A stretch of DNA of 64,000 bases from Falsihalocynthiibacter sp042445055 (GTDB lineage: Bacteria > Pseudomonadota > Alphaproteobacteria > Rhodobacterales > Rhodobacteraceae): the NCBI RefSeq assembly GCF_042445055.1, contig NZ_CP170339.1:620001-684000 (forward strand). Reading direction: 5' to 3'. Positions 51,464 through 59,897 of the stretch are shown piece after piece (positions within the stretch are counted from its first letter, which is position 1; the number at the start of each line of letters is the position of its first letter). The notes under the pieces are model-generated. The model was not told the origin of the DNA. It did no database searches and was given only the letters and a program-made list of their open reading frames with translations. Both the position numbers and the translations under genes were made by a program.

Positions 51464-52300
51464 ATGAAATATCTCCGTTTGGGAAAAGAGGGCGCCGAGA
51501 CGCCATGTGTATTGGACGCAAAAGGTGTCGCGCGGGATGTTTCCAGCCTTGTCCGAGATTTTGGGCCGAAAACGCTCGCCGATCTTCCAGAGTTGTTTAG
51601 TGAGCTCGATCTAGACGAGCTTCCGATCTATGAAGGCGACAAGCGCGTCGGCACGCCGATTTCACAACCCAAGAATATCTACTGTGTCGGTCTGAACTAT
51701 TCCGACCACGCAGCCGAGGCAGGATTGCCAGTCCCGGAAGAACCCATTCTTTTCAATAAATCCGCCAGCACCTTTTGTGGTCCAAATGCGCCGCTTCTCT
51801 ATGCCGCGCATATGACCAAGCTCGACTGGGAAGTGGAGTTGGGTATCGTCATCGGCAAGACCGCGCTGGGCGTCTCTCCAGAGGAAGCTCTGGACCACGT
51901 TGCCGGATTTACCCTTGTTAACGATGTGTCAGAGCGTGCGTGGCAGATTGAACGCGGCGGTCAGTGGATGAAGGGCAAGAGCTTCCCGAACTTCTGTCCG
52001 ACGGGGCCTTGGCTTGTTACGCCCGATGAGTTGGACGTGCAGAACCTTGATATGTGGTTGGATGTTAACGGCGAGCGGATGCAGACCGGAACGACCGCCA
52101 AGATGATATTTGACGTCAAAACAATCGTTTCCTACATGAGCAGCTATATGATGCTGGAGGAGGGCGATTTGATCTGTACTGGCACACCGCCGGGCGTGGG
52201 CATGGGAATGAAGCCGCCACGGTATCTGAAGGTCGGCGATACTGTTGAGCTTGGGATCGAAGGGCTCGGCAAGCAAAAACAGACCGTCGAGACCCTCTAA
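51464..52300 (+). CDS. Fumarylacetoacetate hydrolase-family protein (2,4-diketo-3-deoxy-L-fuconate hydrolase-like)
   Basis: 278 residues. The FAH fold metal ligands lie in LDWEVELGIVIGK and NDVSERAWQ, and the C-terminal core is LICTGTPPGVGMGMKPPRYLKVGD. The N-terminal half (MKYLRLGKEGAETPCVLD) matches the subgroup called ureidoglycolate lyase or 2,4-diketo-3-deoxy-L-fuconate hydrolase. In the latter role it splits a diketo acid into pyruvate and lactate. A sugar-acid dehydratase converges on it and a FucU mutarotase is 2.3 kb away, which favours a deoxy-sugar acid substrate. A terminator follows. Confidence 0.85.
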   Translation: MKYLRLGKEGAETPCVLDAKGVARDVSSLVRDFGPKTLADLPELFSELDLDELPIYEGDKRVGTPISQPKNIYCVGLNYSDHAAEAGLPVPEEPILFNKSASTFCGPNAPLLYAAHMTKLDWEVELGIVIGKTALGVSPEEALDHVAGFTLVNDVSERAWQIERGGQWMKGKSFPNFCPTGPWLVTPDELDVQNLDMWLDVNGERMQTGTTAKMIFDVKTIVSYMSSYMMLEEGDLICTGTPPGVGMGMKPPRYLKVGDTVELGIEGLGKQKQTVETL

Positions 52301-52303
52301 TTC

Positions 52304-52339
52304 AAAACGCCCCGCCGAGAAATCAGCGGGGCGTTTTTT
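52304..52339. terminator. Bidirectional terminator between FAH and dehydratase genes
   Basis: AAAACGCCCCGC (52304-52315) pairs perfectly with GCGGGGCGTTTT (52326-52337), with T-rich continuation, between converging genes. Confidence 0.9.
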
Positions 52340-52341
52340 CT

Positions 52342-54138
52342 TTAGTGGTTGTCGCGAGGGACGCGGTGGTTCTTGACGACTTTCTGGTATTTCACCGCAG
52401 GTTTCAGGACCATCCCCTTGTCGAATTGATCGACCATATCGCGCTGGATTTCCTGCCATGGCGTCTGGTGAGCAGGGAAGGGATAGCCGCCCTTGGCTTC
52501 TAGATCCGCGCGGCGCTTGGCCAGATCTTCGTCGCTTATCTTGATGTCAGCGGTGCCTTTGTTCAGGTCGATACGGATGATGTCGTTGGTTTGAACAAGC
52601 GCCAATCCCCCCATCGCCGCGGCTTCTGGCGAAGCGTTAAGGATAGACGGCGAACCGGACGTGCCCGACTGGCGCCCATCGCCAATACACGGCAGCTCAT
52701 GAATACCCTGTTTGATGAGTTCCGTCGGAGGCTGCATGTTTACCACTTCGGCGCCTCCAGGGTGGCCGATGGGCCCTGCTCCGCGCATCACGAGGATACA
52801 GCTATCGTCAATATTCAATGACGGATCGTCGAGGCGGTCATGATAGTCCTCGGGGCCATCAAACACGATTGCGCGTCCTTCGAACGCGTTCATGTCCTCA
52901 GGATTTGAGAGGTAACGATCGCGGAAATGTTTCGAAATAACGCTGGTCTTCATGATCGCGCTGTCAAACAGATTGCCTGAAAGCTCAACGAACCCAGCCG
53001 CAGGTTTAAGTGGCGCGGCGTATGGGTAAATCACATCGTGATTGCTAACGCTCGCATCGGCATAGGCCTCGCCCATCGTCTGACCGTTTACGCATTTCGC
53101 GTTCGGATTAGGAAGGGCGCCAGCGCCGATCAGCTCGGCAAAGACACCGGGAACGCCGCCCGCGCGGTGGAAATCCTCTCCGAGGTACTCACCTGCTGGC
53201 TGCACATTACAGAGGAGCGGAGTGCTGTGGCCGTGCTTTTGCCAGTCGGCATTCTTTAACTCGATACCTAGGTGCGCAGCGACAGCGTTCAGGTGGATCG
53301 GAGCGTTTGTGCTGCCGCCGATTGCGGAATTCACTACGATGGCGTTTTCAAAGGCCTCGCGAGTCATGATGTCGCTGGGCTTCAGATCCTCTTCGACCAT
53401 TTCGACGATTCGCTTACCTGTCTCATAGCTGATCTGGCCGCGTTCACGGTATGGCGCAGGGATCGCCGCACCACCAGGAAGCTGCATACCCAGCGCTTCG
53501 GCAAGGGAATTCATCGTGCTGGCCGTGCCCATTGTGTTGCAGTAACCAACGGAAGGCGCGGACGCAGAAGCAATGTCCATGAACTCGGCATAGTCAATCT
53601 CGCCCGTGGCGAGCTCTTGGCGCGCATCCCAGATAACGGTGCCTGAACCTGCGCGTTTACCTTTGTGCCAGCCGTTGAGCATCGGTCCGACGGACAGCGC
53701 AATTGCCGGAATATCAATCGTGGCTGCGGCCATCAGGAGCGCAGGGGTGGTTTTGTCACAGCCGATTGTAAGCACGACGCCATCAAGTGGATAGCCATGC
53801 AAAACTTCGACGAGGCCAAGGTAGGCAAGATTGCGGTCGAGCGCCGCAGTGGGGCGGCGGCCAGTTTCTTGAATCGGGTGAACAGGGAACTCAAAGCAGA
53901 TACCGCCGGCGGCGATAATCCCATCGCGGGTACGCTTTGCGAGTTCAACGTGATGACGGTTGCAGGGGGACAAATCGCTCCCCGTTTGTGCGATGCCGAT
54001 GATCGGCTTGCCCGATTGGAGTTCTTCACGCGTGATACCATAGTTCAGATACCGCTCGATATAGAGGGCTGTCATTCCTGGATTGTCAGGGTTGTCGAAC
54101 CATTCTTGTGAGCGGAGTTTTGTCGAACCTTTGGTCAT
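52342..54138 (-). CDS. araD: IlvD/Edd-family sugar-acid dehydratase (arabinonate/xylonate/galactonate type)
   Basis: 598 residues from the ATG at 54138, preceded by AGGA. Fe-S ligand cysteines are visible at Cys59 (SPCNRHH), Cys127 (TIGCDKTTPA) and Cys200 (GYCNTMGTAST). The N-terminal LRSQEWFDNPDNPGMTALYIERYLNYGIT is typical of the L-arabinonate/D-xylonate/D-galactonate dehydratase branch and not of IlvD itself. It dehydrates an aldonate to the 2-keto-3-deoxy acid. Members can be broad, so it could supply the galactonate step absent from the galactose operon. The symbol is tentative. Confidence 0.83.
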   Translation of the reverse strand: MTKGSTKLRSQEWFDNPDNPGMTALYIERYLNYGITREELQSGKPIIGIAQTGSDLSPCNRHHVELAKRTRDGIIAAGGICFEFPVHPIQETGRRPTAALDRNLAYLGLVEVLHGYPLDGVVLTIGCDKTTPALLMAAATIDIPAIALSVGPMLNGWHKGKRAGSGTVIWDARQELATGEIDYAEFMDIASASAPSVGYCNTMGTASTMNSLAEALGMQLPGGAAIPAPYRERGQISYETGKRIVEMVEEDLKPSDIMTREAFENAIVVNSAIGGSTNAPIHLNAVAAHLGIELKNADWQKHGHSTPLLCNVQPAGEYLGEDFHRAGGVPGVFAELIGAGALPNPNAKCVNGQTMGEAYADASVSNHDVIYPYAAPLKPAAGFVELSGNLFDSAIMKTSVISKHFRDRYLSNPEDMNAFEGRAIVFDGPEDYHDRLDDPSLNIDDSCILVMRGAGPIGHPGGAEVVNMQPPTELIKQGIHELPCIGDGRQSGTSGSPSILNASPEAAAMGGLALVQTNDIIRIDLNKGTADIKISDEDLAKRRADLEAKGGYPFPAHQTPWQEIQRDMVDQFDKGMVLKPAVKYQKVVKNHRVPRDNH

Positions 54139-54266
54139 TGCGTGTTCCTTGCAGCGGAATTTTCGGGGAAACCGCGCCGATTGGGCGCGCAATTTGCGGC
54201 AAAGGAAAGCGTTTTGAGGCACGTTATGCAAGGGAATTATAGGCTCGCTGGTTCCACATTATGAAC

Positions 54267-54287
54267 TAGTCAGTACATATCTGACTA
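54267..54287. promoter_or_regulatory. Inverted repeat between the dehydratase and hemP genes
   Basis: TAGTCAG (54267-54273) and CTGACTA (54281-54287) are perfect 7-bp arms around a 7-base spacer. The geometry equals that of the lldD upstream repeat. It may bind a GntR-type regulator of the dehydratase or an iron regulator of hemP; the sequence does not match a standard Fur or Irr box. Confidence 0.45.
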
Positions 54288-54361
54288 AAAAAATCGGACA
54301 TATATTTACATGAGTATTTTACTCGGGTATTGTCTGATTCAGCAACCAAGAGGAAAGTACC

Positions 54362-54538
54362 GTGACCGCTGCTATGGATACCGACCAAATTCCGACTGCC
54401 ATTGCCGTTGAGCAGGACATCCCCGCCTATGACGCGCGGCGATTGACGTTGGATGGAGGACAAGCGCGTATCGTGCTTGACGGACAGGTGTATTCATTGC
54501 GTATCACGCGGGCGAACAAGCTTATTCTAACTAAATAA
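54362..54538 (+). CDS. hemP: Hemin uptake protein HemP
   Basis: 58 residues, starting at a GTG with AGAGGA seven bases upstream; an ATG at 54374 is in frame but poorly spaced. The conserved HemP/HmuP core is clear: YDARRLTLDGGQARIVLDGQ and then YSLRITRANKLILTK to the end. HemP is a small protein needed for heme-receptor expression in several alpha- and betaproteobacteria. No heme transporter genes are beside it, so it stands apart from its usual hmu partners. Confidence 0.85.
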   Translation: MTAAMDTDQIPTAIAVEQDIPAYDARRLTLDGGQARIVLDGQVYSLRITRANKLILTK

Positions 54539-54611
54539 TTGTGTTCTTTTACATTTTGGCGTTGGGCAGATTCTGGTAGGGTGTCGGCAAAACTCCTACG
54601 AAGGAACCGCA

Positions 54612-55046
54612 ATGCTTCGCAAAATCAACCCTCTGCTTTCTCCTGACATCCTCTATACGCTTGCATCGATGGGCCATGGTGATGAGATCGTCATTGCTGA
54701 TGCAAATTTTCCGGGTGACTCATGCACCGAGCGTCTCATTCGGCTGGATGGAATCTCCGCAACTGCAACACTTGAGGCCGTTCTGAGCATTATGCCTCTG
54801 GATACTTTTGTTCCCGATCCCGCAATCACAATGCAGGTTGTTGGTGCGCCGGATGAAGTGCCGCCGATTGTAGCCGAGTTTCAGAAGATCATTAACCAAA
54901 CCGCCGACAATCCCGCTGTAATCCAGACGCTTGAGCGGCACGCCTTTTACGAGCGCGCCAACGGATCCTACTCCGTGATACAGACAGGCGAGTTGCGTCT
55001 CTATGGAAATATCGTTCTGAAGAAGGGCGTTATACCACCAGAGTAG
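54612..55046 (+). CDS. fucU: L-fucose mutarotase, RbsD/FucU family
   Basis: 144 residues. The FucU pattern is complete: a start LRKINPLLSPDILYTLASMGHGDEIVIADANFP, with the catalytic His in GHGDE, and the end ETGELRLYGNIVLKKG-like (TGELRLYGNIVLKKGVIPP). It interconverts sugar anomers, usually of fucose. GAAGGA precedes the ATG. It is 73 bases after hemP and may be co-transcribed with it. Its end overlaps the opposite PAP2 gene by 17 bases. The nearest fuconate-type enzyme is the FAH-family hydrolase. Confidence 0.9.
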   Translation: MLRKINPLLSPDILYTLASMGHGDEIVIADANFPGDSCTERLIRLDGISATATLEAVLSIMPLDTFVPDPAITMQVVGAPDEVPPIVAEFQKIINQTADNPAVIQTLERHAFYERANGSYSVIQTGELRLYGNIVLKKGVIPPE

Positions 55047-55719
55047 ATTTACTGCGGCGCTCCATCACCGCGTCAATCGCGTAGGCGAGAAGCAGAATAA
55101 AAAGGGCGGAGAAGATCGTATCCGATATGAAATGCCGCCCCATCGCCACTCTCATGCTCGAACCGACGATGGCGAAGCAAACAGCGAATATGCGCCAGCG
55201 TTTTGCACGCTCTTGATTCTTCATCGTGGCTGTCAGCGCAAAGATACCTATCGCGGCGGCCACGGCTCCCGCACCCTCGCCCGATACGAACGAGCAATTG
55301 CGTAGGCACTGATCTGTTATTTGAAACGGCGGGGTAAATGTTGACGTTCCCCCGAATTCCTCAACATATGCTGGACGTGCGCGTCCCCAATGGTTCTTGA
55401 GGATGGCGTTCACCAATATTCCAGGTCCAAGCACGAAGAGCAGCACTATTCTGCCCCAAACGCGCGGCGTTACACCCGCGAGGTTCCGTTTCCACAGATT
55501 AAGGAGCAGAAAAGCCAGCGCGACGATCGGGAATAGTATCATCGCATTCATCAAGACCCGCCGGATGGTCCATGCGACGCTGTTCTGTGCGAGCCAGAAG
55601 CCTCCGCGCGCGGGGTCGAAGAACAGTTCCGAAACCCACAAATCAAGTGCAGGTACCGTCGCAAATGTCATGCACGCAACAAGGAGTGCGACGATAAGGT
55701 ATTGAAGATATAGGCGCAT
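55030..55719 (-). CDS. PAP2-family membrane phosphatase (LpxE-like) with SGE in place of SGH
   Basis: 229 residues with about six membrane helices. The phosphatase motifs are KNHWGRARP (residues 108-116), FVSGEGAGA (145-151), and SMRVAMGRHFISD (188-200) with His196 and Asp200. The usual PSGH second motif has Glu148 where His is expected. LpxE-type enzymes remove phosphates from lipid A or phosphatidylglycerol phosphate. Retention of the other motifs suggests a membrane phospholipid-type substrate, but activity is uncertain. The 248 bases upstream carry no gene. Confidence 0.82.
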   Translation of the reverse strand: MRLYLQYLIVALLVACMTFATVPALDLWVSELFFDPARGGFWLAQNSVAWTIRRVLMNAMILFPIVALAFLLLNLWKRNLAGVTPRVWGRIVLLFVLGPGILVNAILKNHWGRARPAYVEEFGGTSTFTPPFQITDQCLRNCSFVSGEGAGAVAAAIGIFALTATMKNQERAKRWRIFAVCFAIVGSSMRVAMGRHFISDTIFSALFILLLAYAIDAVMERRSKSTLVV

Positions 55720-55967
55720 TTAACGATCCTTAGAATTTGCACGCTCATTAGCACGCCAGATTAAATCCGCAAAGTTTTTCATATGAATTAATGCACTTCG
55801 GGTTCATATATTTGTTACGGAATACACATAGATATCCCGCATTCTGAAAACTTATTTTCGGAACGAGCGCGTCTGTATGATTCCGTTCTTTACTGAACGA
55901 TCAAAATTGACTTAGGTTACAGACACAACAAAGCGGGTCCATAAGACCCCCCGACAAGGAGAGACAC

Positions 55968-57032
55968 ATGACATTCAAGACAGGGATTACAGCGATTACT
56001 CTTGCAGCATCTTTTGCTGCGACAGGCGCTTCGGCCGAGACACTTCGTTTGTTGACTTGGGGTGGCTATGCGCCAGATGAAGTAATTGCGAAATTCACAG
56101 AAGAAACCGGGATTGAAGTAGAAGTTACGAAATCCAACAACGAAGAAATGATTGCAAAATTGCGCGCGACTGGCGGCGGCGGGTTTGACCTTGCGCAGCC
56201 TTCTCAGGACCGTATTTCGGGCGCGCAGGCAGAGTTCGAAATCTACAAGCCAATCGACCTTTCCAAAATCAACACCGATCTCTTTATTACATCGATGCTG
56301 GAATCGACCAAAGGCAACACAACGATTGGCGAAGATGTTTATGGTGTTCCACACATCTGGGGCACATCGGGCCTTGTGGTGAATACAGCAGGTGCGCCTG
56401 ATGTTCAGGATTACACCGACCTTTGCGAGGAAAGCGTTGCGGGTAAGGTCTCCTATCGTTTGAAGCGCCCGACGTTGATCGGATTTGCTTTTGCTATGGG
56501 AATGGACCCGTTCGCGGCATACTCCGATCCGGCTGAATATGAGAAGATCATCTCAGCAGTTGAAGAAAAGCTCACCGAGTGTAAAGCCAACGTAAAAGCC
56601 TATTGGGGTGGCGGAGACGAACTTCTCGGCCTGCTGCGTTCTGGCGAAGTGACAGCTTCGATGGCTTGGGACACAGGTGGATGGAAGCTGAACGCTGAAA
56701 ACCCTGATATCACATTCGTTGCACCGACATCGGGCGCACTGGGGTGGATTGATACTTTTGCACTTCCACGTAAAACCAAAGCAGAAGACGCCGCATATAA
56801 GTGGATCAACTTTGTAATGCAGCCAGAGATTGCGGCGATGATTACGGCATCTGCTGGTAACTTTACTGCTTCTTTGGGCGCTGACGGATTTGCAGACGAA
56901 GAGTTGAAGGCACGCTTCCAAGCATCCTTCCCACCAGAAGCGATTGATAACATCAACTGGTACCCAACAGTTCCCGCTGGCCTTGAGGAAATTGAGGGAT
57001 TGGCCCTCGATCGTATCAAAGCTGCGAAGTAA
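55968..57032 (+). CDS. Polyamine-type ABC transporter substrate-binding protein (PotD/PotF-like)
   Basis: 354 residues. A signal peptide (ITLAASFAATGASA) is followed by LRLLTWGGYAPDEVIAKFTEETGIEVEV, the standard start of spermidine/putrescine binding proteins. It opens a four-gene operon of binding protein, ATPase and two permeases. GGAGA precedes the ATG. Relatives also bind other amines or opines, so spermidine or putrescine is likely but not certain. A strong stem-loop follows the stop codon. Confidence 0.9.
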   Translation: MTFKTGITAITLAASFAATGASAETLRLLTWGGYAPDEVIAKFTEETGIEVEVTKSNNEEMIAKLRATGGGGFDLAQPSQDRISGAQAEFEIYKPIDLSKINTDLFITSMLESTKGNTTIGEDVYGVPHIWGTSGLVVNTAGAPDVQDYTDLCEESVAGKVSYRLKRPTLIGFAFAMGMDPFAAYSDPAEYEKIISAVEEKLTECKANVKAYWGGGDELLGLLRSGEVTASMAWDTGGWKLNAENPDITFVAPTSGALGWIDTFALPRKTKAEDAAYKWINFVMQPEIAAMITASAGNFTASLGADGFADEELKARFQASFPPEAIDNINWYPTVPAGLEEIEGLALDRIKAAK

Positions 57033-57041
57033 TACAATTCT

Positions 57042-57071
57042 ACGGCGCGCGGTTAGTTATCCGCGCGCCGT
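57042..57071 (+). promoter_or_regulatory. Intercistronic stem-loop after the polyamine-type binding-protein gene
   Basis: ACGGCGCGCGG (57042-57052) and CCGCGCGCCGT (57061-57071) are perfect 11-bp arms with an 8-base loop. The sequence after the stem, GTTCTTTTA, is T-rich, so attenuation is possible. It lies between the binding-protein and ATPase genes. Confidence 0.75.
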
Positions 57072-57092
57072 GTTCTTTTAGTGGATAACGTA

Positions 57093-58187
57093 ATGACTTC
57101 TTTGAATGATCTGGACTGCATCAACCTCACCAAGCGTTTTGAGGAGACACTTGCTGTGGATGATGTCTCGTTTTCTGTGCCTAGGGGATCGTTCTTCTCG
57201 ATTCTCGGCCCTTCGGGATGTGGTAAAACGACGATCATGCGGATGATTGCTGGGTTTCTTGACCCGACTTCTGGCGACATCCAAATCAAGGGGCGTTCGG
57301 TTCTGGATACGCCGCCCAATAAGCGCCCTGTGAATATGGTGTTTCAGCACCTTGCGCTTTTTCCGATGATGAACATCGCGGACAATATCGGGTATGGCCT
57401 GCGCCGCCGCGGGTTCTCCAAGCAGGAGATCGATAAGAAGGTCGGCGACGCTCTTGAGCGGATCGGCCTTCCTGGCATTGGTAATCGGCAAATTGAACAG
57501 CTTTCAGGCGGCCAGAAACAACGGGTAGCGATTGCGCGCTGTATGGTTCTTGAACCTGACGTATTGCTGCTGGATGAGCCTTTGGGTGCGCTTGATCTAA
57601 AACTGCGCGAACATATGAAGGTCGAGCTAAAAGCGCTTCAGGCCGCGTTTGATACAACGTTTGTGTATATTACGCACGATCAGTCCGAGGCGCTCGTGAT
57701 GAGCGATCAGGTGGCTGTGATGAATGCAGGGCGGTTTGAACAGCTCGATACCGCGTCGAACCTCTATTATGCGCCAAAGACCCCGTTCGTTGCGGGCTTC
57801 GTCGGCGACTCGAACCGCTGGAGCGGACAAGTTGAGAAGGTAGAGGGAAGCTGCGTTAGCGTCCGTACCGAAACCGGACTGAGCCTGCGCGGAACGTCGC
57901 GCGATCCACTTGCAGTCGGAGAAGCGGCACAGGTGTTCCTTCGTCCAGAAGCCATTCGGGTGGCACGAACCGTCGAAGAGGTTCGCGATCAGGAAAATAT
58001 CGCCATTGGCACGGTCGAGAACGTTTTGTTCAACGGCGCCAATAGCCGCGTCTTGCTCGCCGTGCCAAATGGCGGGACGGTAGATGTAGCCCTTCCACAG
58101 TCGGGCGAGTTTGCGGGGCTTAAGCGCGGCGAAACACTCCACATCGGTTGGGGCGTGGCGCAGGCCCTCTGCTTTGGTGGCGCATAA
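57093..58187 (+). CDS. Polyamine-type ABC transporter ATPase (PotA-like)
   Basis: 364 residues. Walker A GPSGCGKTT, signature LSGGQKQRVAIARC, Walker B VLLLDEPLGALD, then a TOBE domain (about 270-360) with FLRPEAIRVA. The ATG at 57093 is preferred over a GTG 12 bases earlier because GGA lies seven bases upstream. Its TAA shares a base with the ATG of the next permease. Confidence 0.9.
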   Translation: MTSLNDLDCINLTKRFEETLAVDDVSFSVPRGSFFSILGPSGCGKTTIMRMIAGFLDPTSGDIQIKGRSVLDTPPNKRPVNMVFQHLALFPMMNIADNIGYGLRRRGFSKQEIDKKVGDALERIGLPGIGNRQIEQLSGGQKQRVAIARCMVLEPDVLLLDEPLGALDLKLREHMKVELKALQAAFDTTFVYITHDQSEALVMSDQVAVMNAGRFEQLDTASNLYYAPKTPFVAGFVGDSNRWSGQVEKVEGSCVSVRTETGLSLRGTSRDPLAVGEAAQVFLRPEAIRVARTVEEVRDQENIAIGTVENVLFNGANSRVLLAVPNGGTVDVALPQSGEFAGLKRGETLHIGWGVAQALCFGGA

Positions 58188-59044
58188 TGGGCGCGCGCAC
58201 GAAACTTGGGTTTATCCTTTTGGCGAGCCCACTGGTGCTCTGGCTTTCGCTGCTGATTATCATTCCGCACATCGATATGTTTTTTCTGTCGATGCGCGAA
58301 AAGGTTGGCATTCGCCAATACGAAACCAGCTTTGCGAATTATCTCACGTTCTTCACTGAACCACTCTACATCCGGACGTTTTTGCGCACTGCGGTGATGT
58401 CGATATTGGCGACGGTCCTGACGCTTTTGATTGCGTTTCCAGTGTCTTACTACATCGCGAAAATAGCGCGCGGGAAGCTTCAGTCGGTTCTGTTTCTGAT
58501 GTGCTTGGTGCCATTCTGGGTATCAGAATTGGTGCGCACGTTTGGCTGGATGATCCTTCTGCGCGAGACTGGGGTTTTCTCGAATTTTCTTCAGTGGTCG
58601 GGCCTTACGGATGGTCCTGTCGAAATGCTTTATAACGATGCTGCGATGATGGTTGGCCTTGTGTATACCTCGATGCTGTTCATGGTAGTGCCGCTCGTAA
58701 CCACGCTTGAGAGCCTTGATGATAGCATGGTCGAGGCCGGCTATGACCTTGGCGGGAATGGCTTTACCGTCCTTCGCGAGATCATTATTCCGCACGCCGT
58801 TCCGGGCATCGTTTCAGGCTCGATCGTGGTGTTTATGCTCTCACTCGGAAATTATCTGACGCCCATCATGCTGGGCGGCAAGGATAGCCTCTGGTTTACC
58901 GAGATGATCTATAATCAGTTTATCGTTCGGTTTAACTGGGAGCTTGGTGCCGCATTTGGCTTCTTGTTGCTTGGACTTTCGTCCCTGATCGTGTGGGCCG
59001 CACTCAAGATTTCTGGCCAAACACTAGAAAAGACAATGGGGTAG
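58187..59044 (+). CDS. Polyamine-type ABC transporter permease (PotB-like)
   Basis: 285 residues with six predicted helices. The EAA loop reads SLDDSMVEAGYDLGGNGFTVLREIIIP, the polyamine-type variant. It starts on the last base of the ATPase stop (TAATG) and so is coupled. The open frame could extend upstream, but that part overlaps the ATPase gene and is rejected. Confidence 0.9.
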   Translation: MGARTKLGFILLASPLVLWLSLLIIIPHIDMFFLSMREKVGIRQYETSFANYLTFFTEPLYIRTFLRTAVMSILATVLTLLIAFPVSYYIAKIARGKLQSVLFLMCLVPFWVSELVRTFGWMILLRETGVFSNFLQWSGLTDGPVEMLYNDAAMMVGLVYTSMLFMVVPLVTTLESLDDSMVEAGYDLGGNGFTVLREIIIPHAVPGIVSGSIVVFMLSLGNYLTPIMLGGKDSLWFTEMIYNQFIVRFNWELGAAFGFLLLGLSSLIVWAALKISGQTLEKTMG

Positions 59045-59047
59045 GGC

Positions 59048-59896
59048 ATGATACCAACGATCAAACAATCGCGTGCGTTCACCATTACATATGGCGCCTA
59101 TGTTACGCTCTTTTTCATCTATCTGGCATTGCCGCTGGTCGTCGTGTCAGTGTTTGCATTTAACGACAGCCTCTTCCCCTCACTGCCTTGGGAAGGGTTC
59201 ACGTGGGATTGGTTCTTTGGCCGCGAGCTGCCAAAACGTGGGGTATTCTTCGAGAGTGGCATCCTTGGTTCAATTGGTACCTCGGCCTTTGTTGCGGTGT
59301 CGGTCGCGGCGCTCTCGGTGGGCGTAGGGACGTGCAATGCGTTCTTGTTCAACCGCTACGAATTCCGCTTCAAGAGTGCTCTCTATATCCTGATGCTTTT
59401 GCCGCTTGTCGTGCCGGGTATCGTTCTGGGTATTTCGATTCTTGTGTTCTCATCGACGCTTGCAAACGGGATCGAAGACGGCGTTGGCTGGGATATTGAG
59501 GCTCTTCGGCCTGGTCTTGTTCTGGTGATCCTCGGGCAATTCTCATTCATTACGACAATTGCAACTCTGGTGATTTCTGCGCGGCTCAAAAAGTTCGACC
59601 AGAGCCTAGAGGAAGCGGCGCTGAACCTTGGGGCGACTCGAATGACTGCGGTACGGACGATAACTCTGCCTTATCTGAAGCCAGCGATTTTTGGCGCGGT
59701 ATTGGTGGCGTTTCTCATGAGTTTTGAGAACTTCAACACGACGCTCATGCTCGTTGGTTCCGATGCGCCGTTAACCATCACGATGTTCGATCGCCTTAAG
59801 GAAGGATCGACGCCCGTTCTGAACGCGGTGTCCCTACTCCTGATGCTTGGGTCATCCGTTCTCGCGCTGGCGATGATTGCTTTCCAGCGGAAATAA
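59048..59896 (+). CDS. Polyamine-type ABC transporter permease (PotC-like)
   Basis: 282 residues with six helices. The EAA loop is KKFDQSLEEAALNLGATRMTAVRTITLPYL. It follows the other permease by three bases and completes the importer. The C-terminal domain after FENFNTTLMLVGSDAPLTITMF matches PotC. It meets a hydrolase gene tail to tail with no visible terminator. Confidence 0.9.
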   Translation: MIPTIKQSRAFTITYGAYVTLFFIYLALPLVVVSVFAFNDSLFPSLPWEGFTWDWFFGRELPKRGVFFESGILGSIGTSAFVAVSVAALSVGVGTCNAFLFNRYEFRFKSALYILMLLPLVVPGIVLGISILVFSSTLANGIEDGVGWDIEALRPGLVLVILGQFSFITTIATLVISARLKKFDQSLEEAALNLGATRMTAVRTITLPYLKPAIFGAVLVAFLMSFENFNTTLMLVGSDAPLTITMFDRLKEGSTPVLNAVSLLLMLGSSVLALAMIAFQRK

Positions 59897-59897
59897 C

